42,602 nt of DNA from a virus: positions 1 through 42,602 of the IMG/VR virus record IMGVR_UViG_3300036046_000013; one strand, written 5' to 3'. The first letter of the stretch is position 1, and the number at the start of each line of letters is the position of its first letter. The notes below the pieces were generated by a model that was not told the origin of the DNA, made no database searches, and was given only the letters and a program-made list of their open reading frames with translations. Position numbers and translations under genes: made by a program. Positions 1 through 5,185 of the stretch are shown here, piece after piece.

Positions 1-127
1 CGGGCAACGCTGGCGAAAGACTACGGAACAACCGCCGTTGCTTACATGATAGCGAATGCAAAAGTCTTCGGATTGTAGCGCCGAAACAACAAAGCAACTT
101 CAAGCCGCCTTCGGGCGGTTTTTTTTT
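1..127. repeat. Terminal redundancy, left copy (identical to 42476-42602)
   Basis: Bases 1-127 are identical to the last 127 bases of the window. The copy holds the last 25 codons of the primase gene (stop at 76-78) and its terminator. A 127-base exact overlap at the ends of a contig is what a de Bruijn assembler with k=127 leaves on a circular molecule, so I read this as an assembly overlap and not as a biological terminal repeat. The unique genome is then about 42,475 bp. Confidence 0.9.
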
Positions 128-128
128 T
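103..128 (+). terminator. Intrinsic terminator after the primase gene
   Basis: A hairpin with a CCGCC / GGCGG stem and a TTCG loop is followed by ten T. It lies 25 bases after the primase stop at 78. The same structure is seen at 42578-42602. It separates the primase transcript from the early block that starts at the promoter just downstream. Confidence 0.85.
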
Positions 129-138
129 CGTTCGAAGC

Positions 139-166
139 TTGACAACGTAGTTTTACGGCGTAGAAT
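139..166 (+). promoter_or_regulatory. Early sigma70-type promoter P1
   Basis: TTGACA at 139-144 and TAGAAT at 161-166, with a 16-base spacer, lie directly after the terminator and 40 bases before the first early gene. The bases after the -10 box (ACAAATCATC) resemble those of the other early promoters at 517, 1377, 3592 and 5102. Confidence 0.8.
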
Positions 167-205
167 ACAAATCATCTTAACCAGCAGCCGAAAGGAAAAG
201 ACGCA

Positions 206-421
206 ATGCAAAAGCTTAACATTAACCGTTCTATCGTCGAAGTTACGAAGAATGAAGGTAAGGAAGTTCAACGGCTTAAAGCTCTATTGGAAGCCAGCCG
301 GGAACAGGCCGAACGCGCCGCCGATATTTGGATGCGAAGTGCGCCAGACGACAAGGCCGCAGCGCGACGCAAGGCAGTTTGCCGGGCTTTGGGTCTGCCG
401 GATACCGTGCGCTTCGTGTAG
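206..421 (+). CDS. Small hypothetical early protein, 71 aa
   Basis: I do not recognise this protein. It is basic, mostly predicted helical, with an Ala/Arg/Glu-rich middle (residues 20-56) and a short hydrophobic end. It has no cysteine pair, signal peptide or membrane segment. The ATG at 206 is preceded by AAAGGAAAA at a good distance, and the gene has its own strong promoter at 139-166 and a hairpin after its stop. It is therefore a single-gene early unit, the type that in phages often encodes host-takeover proteins; that role is inference only. Confidence 0.75.
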   Translation: MQKLNINRSIVEVTKNEGKEVQRLKALLEASREQAERAADIWMRSAPDDKAAARRKAVCRALGLPDTVRFV

Positions 422-465
422 CCCTGCCTGCGGCCCGCGCCGGGGCCAATCCGACCGACCGAAAC

Positions 466-488
466 AGCCCGCCTAGTGTGGGCTTTTC
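466..488 (+). terminator. Hairpin/terminator containing the TGTGGGC motif
   Basis: AGCCC (466-470) pairs with GGGCT (480-484) around a nine-base loop, GCCTAGTGT, followed by TTTTCTT. It comes 45 bases after the stop of the 71-aa gene. The 3' arm and loop form one copy of the dispersed TGTGGGC motif (477-483). A hairpin with nearly the same loop occurs at 14375-14397. Confidence 0.55.
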
Positions 489-516
489 TTCGTCTGCAAA
501 AAGTTGCGTCGAACAC

Positions 517-544
517 TTGACGAAGTTTAATCGTAGCGTATAAT
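517..544 (+). promoter_or_regulatory. Early sigma70-type promoter P2
   Basis: TTGACG at 517-522 and a perfect TATAAT at 539-544 with a 16-base spacer. The start of the transcript (TCAATCATCG) matches the early-promoter family. It drives the 72-aa gene at 578. Confidence 0.8.
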
Positions 545-577
545 TCAATCATCGCAACGAACAACGAAGGAACCAAA

Positions 578-796
578 ATGCAAAACGTCAAAACTTCCGC
601 CAAGATTACCGAAGGCAAAGCAACCGACCTTATCTTTAACGCTTGCCGCGCCAACGAAGCCAGCGCCGATTGGAAGAACGCCGAAGGCTATGCCGTAACC
701 TTCAAGCTTTGCGCCGACGGTACGCACGAAGCCGCCTTGCGCGACCCTTCCGGCGAAGTCGTCGCATTGGCTAATGTTGATTCGTTCGATTGCTGA
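578..796 (+). CDS. Small hypothetical early protein, 72 aa
   Basis: I do not recognise this protein. It is soluble and has a beta-rich C-terminal half: residues 35-66 alternate in a way that suggests strands (AVTFKL, HEAALRD, EVVALANV). Cysteines occur at about 23, 46 and 72 and do not form a metal motif. The ATG follows GAAGGAACC, and promoter P2 lies 34 bases upstream. A GGGGC-TTCG-GCCCC hairpin follows the stop. Confidence 0.75.
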   Translation: MQNVKTSAKITEGKATDLIFNACRANEASADWKNAEGYAVTFKLCADGTHEAALRDPSGEVVALANVDSFDC

Positions 797-805
797 AACC
801 GGGGA

Positions 806-821
806 AGGGGCTTCGGCCCCT
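806..821 (+). terminator. UUCG hairpin between early genes
   Basis: AGGGGC and GCCCCT pair around a TTCG tetraloop. No T-run follows, so it may attenuate transcription or protect the RNA 3' end and not terminate fully. It lies between the 72-aa and 73-aa genes, and a minus-strand TGTGGGC copy (826-832) follows at once. Confidence 0.4.
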
Positions 822-853
822 ACCTGCCCACATTGACCCGCGAAGGTGCAACC

Positions 854-1075
854 ATGATTCGAACCCAATACAGAAAGCCCGGAACAGCAAAAGCCCGATA
901 TGTTCGAAAAGCAATCGGCCAAGACTTCTATAAATGGTGCGAACAATCCGCCGAAGATTCACGTTACGACATAGCACAAGGAACATGCGAAGCGGAAGAT
1001 TTACCGAAAGACATTCGCCAAAAGTGCGATGAATACAACGGCAGTTTTTACGCTTGCGAATGGCCTTTGTCTTAA
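854..1075 (+). CDS. Small hypothetical early protein, 73 aa
   Basis: I do not recognise this protein. It is rich in Cys (four, at about 29, 45, 58 and 68) and in aromatic and charged residues, with no regular CxxC pair. I chose the ATG at 854 over an upstream TTG because AAGGTG sits eight bases before it. The same AAGGTG-type site precedes the starts at 1431 and 5501. It is read with the 72-aa gene across a hairpin and ends just before a strong terminator. Confidence 0.75.
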   Translation: MIRTQYRKPGTAKARYVRKAIGQDFYKWCEQSAEDSRYDIAQGTCEAEDLPKDIRQKCDEYNGSFYACEWPLS

Positions 1076-1082
1076 ATGCTAC

Positions 1083-1107
1083 GACCGCTTCAGCGGTCTT
1101 TTTTTTT
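1083..1107 (+). terminator. Strong intrinsic terminator
   Basis: GACCGC and GCGGTC pair around TTCA, followed by nine T. It closes the first early block and isolates the non-coding AT-rich stretch that follows. Confidence 0.9.
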
Positions 1108-1376
1108 ATCTACGTCATGCCTTTGTTTAAACTTCGGTATAATGATTTATAAGGCAAAAGAACGGCTAAGTCGTTGAATATAATAGGATTGAACGTTTAT
1201 AAGGATTTGACCCCTAGACCCCTTGCCCGCCTGCACTCTTAATCAAAAGCTACTATTGATAAACTGTCTTTTTAGGTATTATATTTTGTTATATTATTAT
1301 ATATCCTTTGTTTTCAATGACTTAGCGACTATACGAACCCTTCAATCCGTATAACAGAAGACTTTTAATAAAAAGC
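1108..1376. other. AT-rich non-coding region, candidate replication origin or leader
   Basis: This is the only gene-free stretch longer than 300 bases (1076-1430 in all), in a genome that otherwise has almost no gaps. It is clearly more AT-rich than its surroundings, above all at 1240-1320 with runs of TATAT/ATTATT. I see no ORF with a ribosome site. It holds TATAAT at 1138-1143 without a good -35, two copies of TTTATAAGG (about 1146 and 1195), and a paired GACCCC/AGACCCC at about 1208-1222. One copy of TTGATAAAYTGTCTT lies at 1256-1270 and its partner at 1384-1398. An AT-rich element with short repeats next to early genes fits an origin, but nothing here proves it. Confidence 0.35.
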
Positions 1377-1398
1377 TTGACACTTGATAAATTGTCTT
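1256..1398. repeat. Direct repeat pair TTGATAAAYTGTCTT
   Basis: The 15-mer TTGATAAACTGTCTT at 1256-1270 recurs as TTGATAAATTGTCTT at 1384-1398, 128 bases apart with one mismatch. The second copy fills the spacer of the promoter at 1377-1405. Together with the -35 box it forms an inverted GACA...TGTC. This is where a repressor or activator would bind; no protein is identified. Confidence 0.45.
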
Positions 1399-1405
1399 GT
1401 ATGCT
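1377..1405 (+). promoter_or_regulatory. Early sigma70-type promoter P3
   Basis: TTGACA at 1377-1382 and TATGCT at 1400-1405 with a 17-base spacer, and an early-family start region (TCAACAATTG). It leads the block of genes from 1431 onwards. The spacer carries the repeat described at 1256-1398, so this promoter may be regulated. Confidence 0.75.
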
Positions 1406-1430
1406 TCAACAATTGATTAAAGGTGAAGCC

Positions 1431-1574
1431 ATGCAACAACCGAAGAAGCGCAAAGGTCGTCGCAAAGGCGTTTTGTCGAAAGACGCGAATTGCAAGAAGT
1501 GCGGTCGAAGTTTGCCGCCGAATACAAAGATTTGCCCGCAATGTTTGGGCGATACAGGATTGCGAACTAAGTAA
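1431..1574 (+). CDS. Zinc-ribbon protein, 47 aa
   Basis: A very small basic protein. Residues 4-14 are almost all Lys/Arg, and a four-cysteine zinc ribbon follows: CKKC at about 22-25 and CPQC at about 36-39. The pattern of a basic tail plus ribbon suggests nucleic-acid binding, but the target is unknown. I chose the ATG at 1431 over earlier in-frame starts because AAAGGTG lies eight bases before it. It is first in the block behind promoter P3 and 12 bases ahead of the next gene. Confidence 0.75.
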   Translation: MQQPKKRKGRRKGVLSKDANCKKCGRSLPPNTKICPQCLGDTGLRTK

Positions 1575-1586
1575 GGAGTTTTTATA

Positions 1587-1883
1587 ATGACTGAACAAAC
1601 GAAGAAATACGCAGTTATTGACGCTTCGCCGAAGGCGCTTGCGTTGTGCGACGCTTCAACGTTGAAACAAGACGAACGTTTGGAAGACAAAGCGAACGCA
1701 AAATATCCGTTTAATTCGTTGCTTGTTGGCGAATCGTTCGCCGTTCCTTTTGCTGACGCTAGCCCCGGAACGTTGCAAAGCTTGCGCAGTTCGGCAACGT
1801 CTTATAGCAAATGGCTAAAGCGAAAGTATCGTGTTTTCGTACATAACGAATTTGCTTGTATTGAAGTTGCCCGCGTTGCTTAA
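1587..1883 (+). CDS. Hypothetical protein sharing a domain with the gene at 5186, 98 aa
   Basis: Residues about 39-98 match the C-terminal domain of the 207-aa protein at 5186-5809. Shared features are YPF..L.VG.SF.V, a Ser-rich LxSxxS(S)A..Y stretch, then F(I/V)V and a final (A)RV. So the phage carries two copies of this small domain of unknown function, one alone here and one behind a second domain. The ATG follows AAGGAGTTTTTATA. The stop overlaps a short TGCCC...GGGCA hairpin with a TGTGGGC copy. Confidence 0.75.
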   Translation: MTEQTKKYAVIDASPKALALCDASTLKQDERLEDKANAKYPFNSLLVGESFAVPFADASPGTLQSLRSSATSYSKWLKRKYRVFVHNEFACIEVARVA

Positions 1884-1918
1884 TGTGGGCATAAAATCAA
1901 CTTGAAAAGGGCTTTACA

Positions 1919-2110
1919 ATGGCAGATATTGCAGACGTAACAGACGAACGAACAGAAGTTCAAATTTCCGCCGATGTTGCAGAAATACAACGCAAGGCGC
2001 AGGCGATGCCAAAAGGCGAACCCGGCGAATGCGTGAAGTGTGGCGAAGATATGCAGCGCCTTGTTAATGGCGTTTGCTGCCCTTGCCGCGACCGTTTTAA
2101 ATTGCCGTAG
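1919..2110 (+). CDS. TraR/DksA-like zinc-finger protein, 63 aa
   Basis: An acidic N-terminal helix (residues 1-33) is followed by a four-cysteine finger, CVKC at about 38-41 and CCPC at about 54-57, and a basic end. Length and layout match TraR-type members of the DksA/TraR family. These enter the secondary channel of RNA polymerase and change promoter choice without DNA binding. Family assignment rests on the pattern only. It is preceded by AAAGGG and lies between small early genes, where a modifier of host transcription would be expected. Confidence 0.6.
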   Translation: MADIADVTDERTEVQISADVAEIQRKAQAMPKGEPGECVKCGEDMQRLVNGVCCPCRDRFKLP

Positions 2111-2121
2111 GAGTAACGAAA

Positions 2122-2268
2122 ATGTCGAATTGTTGCAATGGGAATTGTCGTCAAGGTCGCGACTGCCCGAATCGTCAAGTCGGCTTTAATTGGCCGTTGA
2201 TTGGCGTTGTTGCCGTTTGCTTTGTGTTTTGGGGCGTTGTTATAGCCATTGCTAAGGCGGTTTTATGA
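2122..2268 (+). CDS. Small Cys-rich single-pass membrane protein, 48 aa
   Basis: The N-terminal 17 residues hold five Cys in the pattern NCCNGNCRQGRDCP. A hydrophobic segment at about residues 22-45 is long enough to span the inner membrane once. Small proteins with a CxxxCxQGRxCP head and one membrane helix are widespread in phages of proteobacteria; their role is not known to me. It has a GGAG site ten bases upstream, and its stop overlaps the next start in TTATGA, so translation is probably coupled. Confidence 0.65.
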   Translation: MSNCCNGNCRQGRDCPNRQVGFNWPLIGVVAVCFVFWGVVIAIAKAVL

Positions 2269-2774
2269 CGCCCGACCAACTGGCAAAGAACGGCAGCGAA
2301 GCGGCGCACCAAACAGCATTGTTCGCGTTTTGCGCCGTAGCTTGCCAACATGGCTTTGCGGTTGCTTGGGATTGGGCCGCAGGCGCAGGCATTGAAGCGG
2401 CGAAGTCTTCGCGTTGCAATCGTGCCTCGGTGCCGGAACTTCGTTGGTTGCACCATATCCCGAATGGCGGAAGTCGCGGCGACGATGAAAAGTCGCGTCG
2501 TATTCGCGGCGCACAAATGAAGGCGCAAGGCGTGCGCCAAGGCGTCGCCGATTTGTCGTTGCCAGTTCGTCGCGGCGCATGGTCGGGCCTTTATATCGAA
2601 ATGAAGAAGCCCGACGAAAAGCCAAAGCGCGAAGGCAGTAAAGGCGGCGTTTCTGACGAACAAGCCGAATTCGGCGAATTTGTCAAGGCGCAGGGCTTTG
2701 GCTGGTGCGTCTGCTATAGCTGGCGCGAAGCCGCCGAAGTTATCGAACAATACTTGACCTATTCGACGAAATGA
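2265..2774 (+). CDS. VRR-NUC domain nuclease, 169 aa
   Basis: A PD-(D/E)xK-type nuclease of the VRR-NUC family. Visible features are HHIPNGG (about residues 65-71), a helix ending in GVRQGVADL with the Asp, then LYIEMKKP with the E-x-K pair (about 111-118), and the late SDEQAEFGEFVKAQGF helix. VRR-NUC enzymes cut branched or structured DNA, and phage versions are usually single-domain like this one. The start overlaps the 48-aa gene by four bases. It may help resolve replication or packaging intermediates or degrade host DNA; the substrate is inference. Confidence 0.85.
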   Translation: MTPDQLAKNGSEAAHQTALFAFCAVACQHGFAVAWDWAAGAGIEAAKSSRCNRASVPELRWLHHIPNGGSRGDDEKSRRIRGAQMKAQGVRQGVADLSLPVRRGAWSGLYIEMKKPDEKPKREGSKGGVSDEQAEFGEFVKAQGFGWCVCYSWREAAEVIEQYLTYSTK

Positions 2775-2812
2775 ATTATCGTTGAATTGCCAACTTTGAA
2801 GGAGTAAGCGAA

Positions 2813-3139
2813 ATGAAAAAGCTTGTTGCATTGCTTGCGCTGTTCGTATCGTTTGCAGCATTTGCCGACGATGCGCAATACGTCGCAGCTTCTAAGAAGG
2901 CGGCGGGCATTTTGCTTCGCGCTTCGTTGAATGACCCGGATTCGCTAGTAGTCGAAAGCGCGACAATCTATCGTCGAAACGGGCCGTTCGCCAATATCTG
3001 CGGAACGCTGCGCGCGAAAAACGCATTCGGCGGATACGTTCGACAATACTTCGTCGTAAGCGAAGAAAGCGGAACGTACATCGGCCCGATTCCGCCAACG
3101 TATTTCAAACGCGAATGTTCAGGGGAAGTTATAGAATGA
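2813..3139 (+). CDS. Exported small protein with signal peptide, 108 aa
   Basis: Residues 1-18 form a classical Sec signal (KK, a hydrophobic core rich in Leu/Ala/Phe, then AFA before DD), so the mature protein should be periplasmic. The mature part contains NICGTLRAKNAFGGYVRQYF-like features around residues 62-82. I have seen such a CG.LR.KN.FGGY core in small exported phage and bacterial proteins of unknown role. It could act in superinfection exclusion, but nothing proves this. AAGGAG precedes the ATG, and the stop overlaps the next start (ATGA). Confidence 0.75.
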   Translation: MKKLVALLALFVSFAAFADDAQYVAASKKAAGILLRASLNDPDSLVVESATIYRRNGPFANICGTLRAKNAFGGYVRQYFVVSEESGTYIGPIPPTYFKRECSGEVIE

Positions 3140-3366
3140 TTGATTCCGCAAAAATTCTTGCCGAAGTTAAGGCGAACCGCGAACGCTTGGACAACTGCCC
3201 GAAACATGCGTTCGACTATCCGCAAGACCGCGCGTTGCGCTTCGGCGAAAAGCTGACTTGTCGCAACTGTGGCGGCGTAATGGATGCGGTGCAAGCGTTC
3301 CGTTACTGCCAAGGCTTCGAAGCCGCAGGCGGCGACCCGAACGAAGTTATACCGGGCTTTCGATAA
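3136..3366 (+). CDS. Hypothetical Cys-containing protein, 76 aa
   Basis: The start overlaps the upstream stop in ATGA, so the two are translationally coupled. A single CRNCGG pair (about residues 42-47) and an isolated CPKH (about 21-24) could together bind one metal as C..H..C..C. The rest is helical and charged. I cannot name a family. The start at 3136 is chosen for the coupling; a longer upstream ORF begins at a codon with no ribosome site. Confidence 0.65.
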   Translation: MIDSAKILAEVKANRERLDNCPKHAFDYPQDRALRFGEKLTCRNCGGVMDAVQAFRYCQGFEAAGGDPNEVIPGFR

Positions 3367-3376
3367 GGGGCAAAAC

Positions 3377-3595
3377 ATGGTTGCAACATACAAAGATATA
3401 ACGAAGCTTAAACATGCAAAGATGATTGCGAAGGAAAGCGGCTGTTTTATCATCGAACGCGGCGATTACGACAACAAAGAATATATTTTGTATCGTGAAA
3501 ACAAGTTCGGGCCGAATGTTCGCATCGGCAAGCGTTCAACCGTCGAAGGCATTTTGTCGCTAACGAAGAAAGCGACCGCAACCGAAAAAGCTTGA
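3377..3595 (+). CDS. Hypothetical protein, 72 aa
   Basis: A small basic protein, not recognised. It shows a helix (residues 8-18) followed by strands (CFIIERG, EYILYRE, VRIGKRS), which fits a small alpha/beta fold. AAGGGG is placed eight bases before the ATG at 3377. It is last in the block that begins at 1431, and the next promoter starts at its stop codon. Confidence 0.65.
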   Translation: MVATYKDITKLKHAKMIAKESGCFIIERGDYDNKEYILYRENKFGPNVRIGKRSTVEGILSLTKKATATEKA

Positions 3596-3620
3596 CAACT
3601 TCGAAGTTTGTTCGTATCAT
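3592..3620 (+). promoter_or_regulatory. Early sigma70-type promoter P4
   Basis: TTGACA at 3592-3597 and TATCAT at 3615-3620 with a 17-base spacer, and an early-family start region (TGAACCATCG). The -35 box overlaps the stop of the 72-aa gene. It drives the gene at 3653 and the dCMP deaminase gene. Confidence 0.8.
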
Positions 3621-3652
3621 TGAACCATCGAACGAACAAAGGAGTTCAAGCC

Positions 3653-3922
3653 ATGCAAACAACGGTCAAAGTTCTAGGAGGTTTGGAAATTACCGTAGAA
3701 TTTACGGCTTGCGCTGCCGAACCAGACGTAGGGCTAATGTCGGATTACTTCGAAGATTGGTCGATTGTTGAAATCGCAGGTCGCCCGCTTCGCAAGAAAG
3801 AATCCGCCGATTGGATTTACAAGCGTCTTTCGAAGCGCGATAATCAAGCGATTGAAGAAGCTATTTATAAGGCGATGGACGATGCAAAATACGACTATTT
3901 CGACGAACCGGATTTCGACTAA
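3653..3922 (+). CDS. Hypothetical acidic protein, 89 aa
   Basis: Not recognised. It starts with a beta strand pair (VKVLGGLEITVEF) and ends in an acidic tail (DDAKYDYFDEPDFD). A strong AAAGGAG precedes the ATG at 3653. It is the first gene after promoter P4. Its last 41 bases overlap the start of the dCMP deaminase gene in another frame. Confidence 0.7.
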   Translation: MQTTVKVLGGLEITVEFTACAAEPDVGLMSDYFEDWSIVEIAGRPLRKKESADWIYKRLSKRDNQAIEEAIYKAMDDAKYDYFDEPDFD

Positions 3923-4496
3923 ATCGCTTTGCCCGGTATGCAATGGCGTTTGCGGCGTCGAAGTTGCGCCCGGCGATTGGTTCGACTGCGACCGCTGCGA
4001 CGCAACCGGACACATTGAACCGGGCCGCGTCATTTATACCGACCGCGCCAGCCTGCCGAAATGGGATGCGCGCTTTCTGGAACTAGCCGAACATATCGCC
4101 GCTTGGTCGAAAGGCCCGCGAAAGCGTATTGGCGCGGTTATCGTTCGGCCTGATAGGTCTATCGCGTCGCTTGGCTACAATGGCCCGCCGCGCGGCTTCG
4201 ACGACGAAGCGTTTTTGGCAATGACGCGCGACGAACAACATTCCGTCGTAATCCATGCCGAAGACAACGCATTGCGCCAGACGCACGAAGCCGAATCGGT
4301 CGCAGGCTTTACCCTGTACGTTTCGCCTCTGTTCCCTTGCGCGTCATGCGCCGACAAGATAGCAAAGGCCGGAATCGCCCGCGTCGTCGCTTATTGTGGG
4401 CACATTTCGCCGGATTGGCGCGCGTCTGCCGAAGAAGCGGAAAGAATTTTTATCGAACATGGCGTAGAATGCTTGTTCATGTTTGAAGGGGCTTGA
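3882..4496 (+). CDS. dCMP deaminase family protein with N-terminal zinc ribbon, 204 aa
   Basis: The C-terminal domain carries the cytidine/deoxycytidylate deaminase signature: HAEDN at about 125-129 (zinc His and catalytic Glu) and PCASC at about 152-156 (two zinc Cys). It should convert dCMP to dUMP and feed dTTP synthesis for phage DNA. Ahead of it, residues 17-45 form a separate Cys4 ribbon (CPVC...CDRC...GH) of DnaJ type, which ordinary dCMP deaminases lack. The ATG at 3882 lies inside the upstream gene with only a weak AAGGCG site, so translation may be coupled. A later start would delete the ribbon. Confidence 0.85.
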   Translation: MQNTTISTNRISTKSLCPVCNGVCGVEVAPGDWFDCDRCDATGHIEPGRVIYTDRASLPKWDARFLELAEHIAAWSKGPRKRIGAVIVRPDRSIASLGYNGPPRGFDDEAFLAMTRDEQHSVVIHAEDNALRQTHEAESVAGFTLYVSPLFPCASCADKIAKAGIARVVAYCGHISPDWRASAEEAERIFIEHGVECLFMFEGA

Positions 4497-4497
4497 A

Positions 4498-4851
4498 ATG
4501 GTAACGCATAAAGACGTAATGGAATGTTGGTTAGTTCGCGACGAAATGGGCAACGTTCTTCAAGTGAATACAGAACAGTTCGCAGCGCCGAAGCTTGTTC
4601 TTACCGAAGGCAGCGTTTCGCCCGAATGGTTTAACGTTCTTCGCGCGTCGGCTGTAATGTATCAACAGCTTTCGCACCAATTCCAAGCGTTACAATCGCT
4701 TATCGACCTTGGCGAAATCGTCGGCGTTAATGAAGAACTATTGTCGCATTTTAACAACATGCAAAACGGCATACTTCTTGCGCAGCGTGTAGCAATCGAA
4801 GGCGTCGAAAAAGTCGCCGTAGCTATTGACGCACAAAAGAAAGTCGGTTAA
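4498..4851 (+). CDS. Hypothetical protein, 117 aa
   Basis: A mostly helical soluble protein. Residues about 48-115 look like a long helical bundle with Gln, Leu and Val at regular spacing (YQQLSHQFQALQSLI). No family is recognised. It starts one base after the dCMP deaminase stop, with GAAGGGG ahead, so it belongs to the same transcript. Confidence 0.7.
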   Translation: MVTHKDVMECWLVRDEMGNVLQVNTEQFAAPKLVLTEGSVSPEWFNVLRASAVMYQQLSHQFQALQSLIDLGEIVGVNEELLSHFNNMQNGILLAQRVAIEGVEKVAVAIDAQKKVG

Positions 4852-4884
4852 GCTTCCGTCATGTTCAACGAAAGGGGTTCCCAC

Positions 4885-5097
4885 ATGAAGCGCAAACTTG
4901 TAACAATTGCCGCGTTCGTCGGCTTCTTCGCCGCCTTCGGCTTTGTCGGTGCGATGGATGCCGAAGACGCCGAACAGCAAGTAGCGTTGTATTGTGACAA
5001 CGTGAAGTCGGGTCTTTGGCCGGATTACGAAGGAACTTACGTTTCGGAATGTGAAAAGACGCACGGCCCGAAAAATTCTTCGAAAAAATTTCGTTGA
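4885..5097 (+). CDS. Small exported protein, 70 aa
   Basis: An N-terminal MKRK followed by a hydrophobic segment (residues 6-23, rich in Phe, Ala and Val) acts as a signal peptide or membrane anchor. The remaining 45 residues are acidic and hold two Cys, in YCDNV and SECEK, around WPDYEGTY. Small exported phage proteins with a YC..V..G.WPDY.GTY..(E)C core are common and unassigned. Together with the gene at 2813 this gives the early region at least two cell-envelope proteins. AAAGGGG precedes the ATG. Confidence 0.7.
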   Translation: MKRKLVTIAAFVGFFAAFGFVGAMDAEDAEQQVALYCDNVKSGLWPDYEGTYVSECEKTHGPKNSSKKFR

Positions 5098-5101
5098 ACG
5101 C

Positions 5102-5129
5102 TTGACAGTCGGAAAATTAAGCGTAGAAT
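5102..5129 (+). promoter_or_regulatory. Early sigma70-type promoter P5
   Basis: TTGACA at 5102-5107 and TAGAAT at 5124-5129 with a 16-base spacer, and an early-family start region (TCAAATCGTC). It gives the 207-aa gene its own transcript of about 700 bases, closed by the terminator at 5846. Confidence 0.8.
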
Positions 5130-5185
5130 TCAAATCGTCGTAACACAAGCGACATTCATTTAACCTTTGCAAAGGAGTTCTAAAA

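Noticed and set aside
1138-1143. TATAAT box in the AT-rich gap as a full promoter
   Set aside because: No acceptable -35 box or extended -10, and no gene follows within 280 bases.
1108-1376. CRISPR array or tRNA in the AT-rich gap
   Set aside because: Repeats are only pairs with unequal spacing, and no cloverleaf with a T-loop can be drawn.
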